A DNA stretch of 64,000 nucleotides. Source: Chelativorans sp. J32. Lineage in GTDB: Bacteria > Pseudomonadota > Alphaproteobacteria > Rhizobiales > Rhizobiaceae. Position 1 is the first letter of the stretch. Each line of letters opens with the position of its first letter. Of the stretch, positions 60,161-64,000 are shown one piece after another. Where the stretch lies: assembly GCF_000518985.1 (NCBI RefSeq), contig NZ_JAEQ01000023.1, forward strand, positions 172-64,171, read 5' to 3'. A model generated the notes under the pieces. It did not search any database, was not told the DNA's origin, and saw only the letters and a program-made list of their open reading frames with translations. The translations under genes and the position numbers were made by a program.

Positions 60161-60655
60161 CTAGTCCCGGTGATAGGGGTGGCCCGAAAGAATGGTTATC
60201 ACGCGGTACAACTGCTCGGCGAGCATGACCCGAACGAGCTGATGAGGCCAGGTTTGCGCCCCGAAGGCAATGCTGAGATCCGCTTTGCCCCTGAGGTTCT
60301 CGTCATGGCCGTCCGGCCCGCCAATCGCGATCACCATTTGCCGCATCCCGGAATCGCGGAACGAAGCGATCCTGGTGCCGAAATCCCGCGACGAGAGATT
60401 GTTCCCCCGCTCGTCGAGCAGCACCAAAGCACTGCCTTCGGCGAGTTCAATCAGGCGGCGGCCTTCCTCCCTCTTTCGCTCGGCTGGGCTCTTCGCACGA
60501 CTTTCCGGCGTCTCGCTCAGGCCCGCGAACTCGAGACCGACAGCAGGTCCGGCCTTCGCGACGCGATCCAAATAGCGTTCGGCCAGTTCCTTCTCCGGCC
60601 CGGATTTCATCCGACCCACGGCATGTATGGCGATACGAATGGAACCCTCACCCAA
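60161..60655 (-). CDS. rlmH: 23S rRNA (pseudouridine1915-N3)-methyltransferase RlmH
   Basis: SPOUT methyltransferase acting on pseudouridine 1915 of 23S rRNA. The C-terminal knot is intact: VIAIGGPDGHDENLR, SFG-like IAFGAQTWPHQLVRVMLAEQ and LSGHPYHRD. No ATG is available at the family's start. TTG at 60655 is used here as a conservative choice, but the codon at the canonical start position is ATT at 60638-60640 (followed by RIAIHAVGRMKSG) and it alone has a good ribosome site (GTGAGGG, 4 nt away). From ATT the protein is 159 residues, matching E. coli's 155. Confidence 0.92.
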   Translation of the reverse strand: MGEGSIRIAIHAVGRMKSGPEKELAERYLDRVAKAGPAVGLEFAGLSETPESRAKSPAERKREEGRRLIELAEGSALVLLDERGNNLSSRDFGTRIASFRDSGMRQMVIAIGGPDGHDENLRGKADLSIAFGAQTWPHQLVRVMLAEQLYRVITILSGHPYHRD

Positions 60656-60798
60656 CTGTCTGCTGCGGACTGCAACAACTTCGTCTCCGCGAAAGATCGC
60701 GGACGCCAGCAAGATCAATCCTCGCCAAGGGTAACACGATTACCCGCTCCGGAAGCTTCGCGGCTTCCGGGATGGCGATGCGCGTTCAACATCGCTCT

Positions 60799-61173
60799 CT
60801 AGTGGAGCGTCTCTTCCTCCAGATCCGGGGTCTGCCACATCTTTTCGATGTTATAGAACTCCCGGACCTCGGGGCGGAACACATGAACGATGATGTCGCC
60901 CGCGTCGATCAACACCCAATCGGCACCGGACAGGCCTTCCACCCGCGCGTTACCGAGGCCCGCGTCCTTCAAGGCGCGGATGAGATGCTCCGCTACGGCC
61001 GCAACATGTCTGTGTGACCGGCCGGACGCTACGATCATGTAGTCCGCCAGCGGAGACTTGCCCTGAATGTCGATGGAAACGATGTTTTCCGCTTTCGAGT
61101 CTTCCAGACTCTGGAGCGCGGTTTCTAAGGCGCGTGACAGGCTCTCTTCGCGTGTCCCGGCCGGCGAAGGCAA
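60799..61173 (-). CDS. rsfS: ribosome silencing factor RsfS
   Basis: Small factor that binds L14 and blocks subunit joining under starvation. The core is SLEDSKAENIVSIDIQGKSP, ADYMIVASGRSHRHVAAVAE and VEGLSGADWVLIDAGDIIVH. No ATG or GTG is available at the N-terminus: TTG at 61173 is listed, but CTG at 61206, with AAAGGAAAGACA before it, would give a longer start with LRTALQKKAS. It lies between nadD and rlmH as in most Hyphomicrobiales. Confidence 0.94.
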   Translation of the reverse strand: MPSPAGTREESLSRALETALQSLEDSKAENIVSIDIQGKSPLADYMIVASGRSHRHVAAVAEHLIRALKDAGLGNARVEGLSGADWVLIDAGDIIVHVFRPEVREFYNIEKMWQTPDLEEETLH

Positions 61174-61391
61174 AATCGATGCCTTCTTCTGCAGTGCTGT
61201 TCTCAGTGTCTTTCCTTTCCAGTAAGAACAACGTAACCGCGCAGCAAAGGCTGCGCGACAACCTAAAGATAGGCAGACAAGCTTGTCGGTTTCAAGACAG
61301 CTTCTCGGCCATTTGAAAAACTCCGATGGGGAAAGTGAGTTCCGGCGTTTTCTCTAGTCGTCTTCGGGAAGCTCTACTTCGTCGCTGGCTG

Positions 61392-62030
61392 TCATGACGG
61401 CGCGTCATCGCCCGCCTCTCCGCCTGTTCTGATTCGCACTTCTTTCCTCTGGGCCTGCGCACGAAGTGCGGTCGAAGACAAAGAAGAGCGTGGCCCATGG
61501 ATGAACGTCCATGCCGGGGGGCGGGTGCGAGCGAGAAGCGGTGCATCTGCCTCATCGATGCGGGCGTGATCGAATGCCTTGGCCATGGTCGACGAGAGGA
61601 AAGAAAGCGTCGAACCGGGCCGATCGATGACCGCGATCGGCACACTGTGCGCAATCCGGCGCCAGCGCTCCCACCGATGAAATGTGCGCAGGCTATCGGC
61701 ACCCATGATCCAGACGAAATGAACGCCCGGATTGCGCTGTCGAACCAAGTCGACCGTATCCGCCGTGTAGCGGATATGATAGCCGGCCTCGAAAGCCGTC
61801 ACTTTGATCCGCGGGTCGGTCACACAGGCCAGGGACAGCGCAATCCGTTCGCGCAGCGTTGCAAGCCCGCTATGGTCCTTGAGCGGATTGCCGGGAGAGA
61901 CGATCCACCAGAGCTGATCCAGTTCCAGCCGCCGTAGCGCGGTCTCGGCGACCAGCGCATGGCCTGCATGAGGCGGATTGAAGGACCCGCCGAAAAGCCC
62001 GACGGCCATTCCCTTTTCGACATGCGGCAT
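61392..62030 (-). CDS. nadD: nicotinate-nucleotide adenylyltransferase
   Basis: Adenylates nicotinate mononucleotide in NAD synthesis. It has 212 residues from ATG 62030. The nucleotidyltransferase motif is GLFGGSFNPPHAGH (HxGH), followed by WWIVSPGNPLK, WIMGADSLRTFHRWERW and, at the C-terminus, GPRSSLSSTALR. The downstream gap to rsfS (218 bp) contains a 7-bp hairpin at 61238-61257. It follows proA by 43 bp. Confidence 0.96.
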   Translation of the reverse strand: MPHVEKGMAVGLFGGSFNPPHAGHALVAETALRRLELDQLWWIVSPGNPLKDHSGLATLRERIALSLACVTDPRIKVTAFEAGYHIRYTADTVDLVRQRNPGVHFVWIMGADSLRTFHRWERWRRIAHSVPIAVIDRPGSTLSFLSSTMAKAFDHARIDEADAPLLARTRPPAWTFIHGPRSSLSSTALRAQAQRKEVRIRTGGEAGDDAPS

Positions 62031-62073
62031 ACGCAGATAGCGCGCGGGCAGATCCTCCCCCAAAGCCACGAGC

Positions 62074-63360
62074 TCAGGGCCTCGTCTGGCCGCTGCCGCG
62101 AACGCGATATTTGAACGACGTGAGTTGCTCGACGCCGACAGGTCCCCGCGCATGCATCTTGCCCGTCGCGATGCCGATTTCCGCGCCCATGCCGAATTCT
62201 CCGCCATCGGCGAATTGGGTGGAAGCGTTATGAAGCAGGATCGCAGAGTCGATCTCATTGAAAAAACGCTCCACCGCCGCTTCGTCCTCTGCGACGATCG
62301 CCTCGGTATGGTGCGAGGAGTAGGTCTCGATGTGATCAATCGCCCCGCCAACTCCGTCCACCAGCCTTACAGAGATGATGGAGTCCAGATATTCCGTGCG
62401 CCAATCCTCGTCGGTTGCCGGTTTTACCGAAGGAAAGCGGCCCCGGACTTCCTCGTCTCCGCGGATTTCGCATCCCGCCCCTGCCAGCGCCTCCAGCACC
62501 GGGACAAGGTGCGTATCAGCCACGGCGCGATCAACGAGAAGTGTCTCGGCTGCCCCGCAAATTCCGGTCCGCCTCATCTTGGCGTTGACCGTGAGGGTTG
62601 TGGCCATGTCGAGCCGGGCCGAGCGGTCGATATAGAGATGGCAGATGCCTTCCAGATGCGCGAAAACAGGCACGCGCGCCTCGTTCTGAACCCGCTCGAC
62701 CAGGCTCCGGCCCCCGCGCGGCACGATTACGTCCAGGTTGCCGCCCAAACCCTTCAGCATCTCGCCAACGGCGGCGCGATCCGTCACCGGCACGCGCTGG
62801 ATCGCATCTTCCGGAAGGCCCGCGCTGCGTAGCCCTTCGGCGAGGCATGCATGAATGGCGGCAGACGAATCGGCCGAGTCCGAGCCCCCGCGCAGGATCA
62901 CCGCGTTGCCCGCCTTAAGGCAGAGGGCGCCCGCGTCCGCCGTCACATTGGGACGGCTTTCATAGATCACGCCGATGACCCCGAGCGGAGTGCGGACACG
63001 TGCGATATGGAGGCCGTTCGGCCGGTCCCATGCGGCGATCACTGTTCCAACGGGATCATCCAGCGCGGCGATTGCACGGATACCCTCGGCCATGGCCGAG
63101 ATCCGCTTCTCGTCGAGTTTCAACCGGTCAAGCAGTGCGCTTGAGAGGCCCGCGCCGTGCCCCCTCTCCATATCCACCGCATTGGCGGCGAGGATCTTTT
63201 CCTTGTTGGCCTCGAGAGCCGCGGCCATCGCAAGGAGCGCGTCGTTCTTTTGCACCGTGCTGGCTACCGCAAGCGGCCGGGCAGCGGCTCGGGCCCGAGC
63301 GCCGAGCTCCGCCATCAGGGCAGGGATCCCTTGTCCCTCGGCCTTAAGCGCTTGTAACAT
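62074..63360 (-). CDS. proA: gamma-glutamyl phosphate reductase
   Basis: NADPH-dependent enzyme making glutamate-5-semialdehyde for proline synthesis, 428 residues from ATG 63360 (GGAGGGAACCG upstream). Motifs include [20 protein letters not shown] and GGSDS for cofactor and substrate, the catalytic Cys in [15 protein letters not shown], and YSSHHTEAI near the C-terminus. Its start overlaps the proB stop by 17 bp; the two enzymes channel the labile acyl phosphate. Confidence 0.97.
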   Translation of the reverse strand: MLQALKAEGQGIPALMAELGARARAAARPLAVASTVQKNDALLAMAAALEANKEKILAANAVDMERGHGAGLSSALLDRLKLDEKRISAMAEGIRAIAALDDPVGTVIAAWDRPNGLHIARVRTPLGVIGVIYESRPNVTADAGALCLKAGNAVILRGGSDSADSSAAIHACLAEGLRSAGLPEDAIQRVPVTDRAAVGEMLKGLGGNLDVIVPRGGRSLVERVQNEARVPVFAHLEGICHLYIDRSARLDMATTLTVNAKMRRTGICGAAETLLVDRAVADTHLVPVLEALAGAGCEIRGDEEVRGRFPSVKPATDEDWRTEYLDSIISVRLVDGVGGAIDHIETYSSHHTEAIVAEDEAAVERFFNEIDSAILLHNASTQFADGGEFGMGAEIGIATGKMHARGPVGVEQLTSFKYRVRGSGQTRP

Positions 63361-64000
63361 CGGTTCCCTCCACCTTGCAGCTTTCCCATTCCTCCGCAGG
63401 CCTGGACAGCACCAGATCGTCGCGGTGCACCATTGCTGCCCGGGCTTCATAACCCAGGACACCTGCGATATCGCCGGTCTTAACGCCGGCAATTTTCACG
63501 GCATCGGCGGCGTCATAAGCAATCAGCCCGCGCCCCACCTCGCGTCCGACGGGATCCACGATCGCCACCGTATCGCCACGCGAGAATACGCCTTCCACCC
63601 GCTTCACACCGGCCGGCAAAAGGCTCTTGCCCTGGAGCAGCGCCCTGAGCGCTCCGTCATCAATGCCGATCCGTCCGGCAGGCTCCAATTGGCCGGCGAT
63701 CCAGGTTTTGTAAGCGCGAACGGGCGTGGGACTGGGCTTGAAGAGGGTTGCTCGCCCGCCACGTTCGATGGCGGAAAGCGGTGCAAGCTCCTTGCCCGAG
63801 GCAATGATCATTGCCGTTCCGGCCACGGTGGCGATCCGCCCCGCGTCAAGCTTGGTGCGCATTCCTCCGCGCGAAAGTTCCGAGGCTGCGCCGCCGCCCA
63901 TGGCCATGATCTCCGGCGTTATCGCCTCCACCACCGGAATGAACTTCGCGCCGGGATCTCGCTCCGGCGGAGCCGTATAGAGGCCATCCACATCGGACAG
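63344..64000 (-). CDS. proB: glutamate 5-kinase, N-terminal part outside window
   Basis: First enzyme of proline synthesis, phosphorylating glutamate. The C-terminal 218 codons are present and open to base 64000; the start is beyond the window. Visible are [20 protein letters not shown] and [17 protein letters not shown] of the amino acid kinase fold, then the PUA domain (about the last 90 residues: [40 protein letters not shown]). It overlaps proA; obgE is expected upstream but not seen. Confidence 0.97.
   Translation of the reverse strand: MSDVDGLYTAPPERDPGAKFIPVVEAITPEIMAMGGGAASELSRGGMRTKLDAGRIATVAGTAMIIASGKELAPLSAIERGGRATLFKPSPTPVRAYKTWIAGQLEPAGRIGIDDGALRALLQGKSLLPAGVKRVEGVFSRGDTVAIVDPVGREVGRGLIAYDAADAVKIAGVKTGDIAGVLGYEARAAMVHRDDLVLSRPAEEWESCKVEGTDVTSA

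Overview
The window is chromosomal DNA from a high-GC alphaproteobacterium. Gene content and order (trcR, cenR, NAD-type giant glutamate dehydrogenase, usg, the proB-proA-nadD-rsfS-rlmH-envC-ctpA-rppH run, DUF4164-zapA) point to the Hyphomicrobiales (Rhizobiales), most likely a Phyllobacteriaceae member near Mesorhizobium, Chelativorans, Aquamicrobium or Nitratireductor. This rests on family recognition by eye; no search was run. I see no rRNA, tRNA, CRISPR array, insertion sequence or prophage.

Region 1 (1-9778) is the most distinctive part. A minus-strand arm encodes a GlyA-family enzyme, FolD, PurU and a D-amino acid dehydrogenase (DadA, cut by the window edge). A LysR regulator is divergent from it and is followed by a four-gene polar amino acid ABC transporter. 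The GlyA paralog lacks two normally invariant SHMT active-site residues: Tyr of the RYYGG motif is His, and His before the PLP lysine is Thr. I infer a catabolic module that imports an amino acid, moves its one-carbon unit to tetrahydrofolate, oxidises and releases it as formate (FolD, PurU) and oxidises a D-amino acid product (DadA). 2-methylserine giving D-alanine plus methylene-THF fits every gene, but is a hypothesis.

Region 2 (9841-15178): a two-subunit molybdenum hydroxylase with a Tat signal and a large secreted phytase-like beta-propeller protein. Region 3 (15400-33579) is mostly housekeeping: trcR, a secreted nuclease, an SDHAF4-like factor, htpX, an RsmB-like methyltransferase, a heparinase-like protein, purH, an MFS permease, gdh, an L,D-transpeptidase, cenR with a cNMP-binding protein, rpmF, mtgA and ispA. 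Region 4 (33698-41813): small and conserved-unknown genes, acs, a 22-codon ORF with an extraordinarily long Shine-Dalgarno match and its own terminator, a WYL regulator, a DUF1127-like small protein, a frameshifted SDR gene and prpE.

Region 5 (41828-49320) holds central carbon genes on the minus strand: tkt, gap, a K+/H+ antiporter, pgk and class I fba. Region 6 (49606-55460) runs on the plus strand: DUF4164, zapA, rimM, trmD, DUF4260, an RcnB-like protein, rplS, mgtC-like and leuC. Region 7 (55633-64000) is a minus-strand run proB-proA-nadD-rsfS-rlmH-envC-ctpA-divergent polysaccharide deacetylase-rppH, in which several genes appear to use non-ATG starts.
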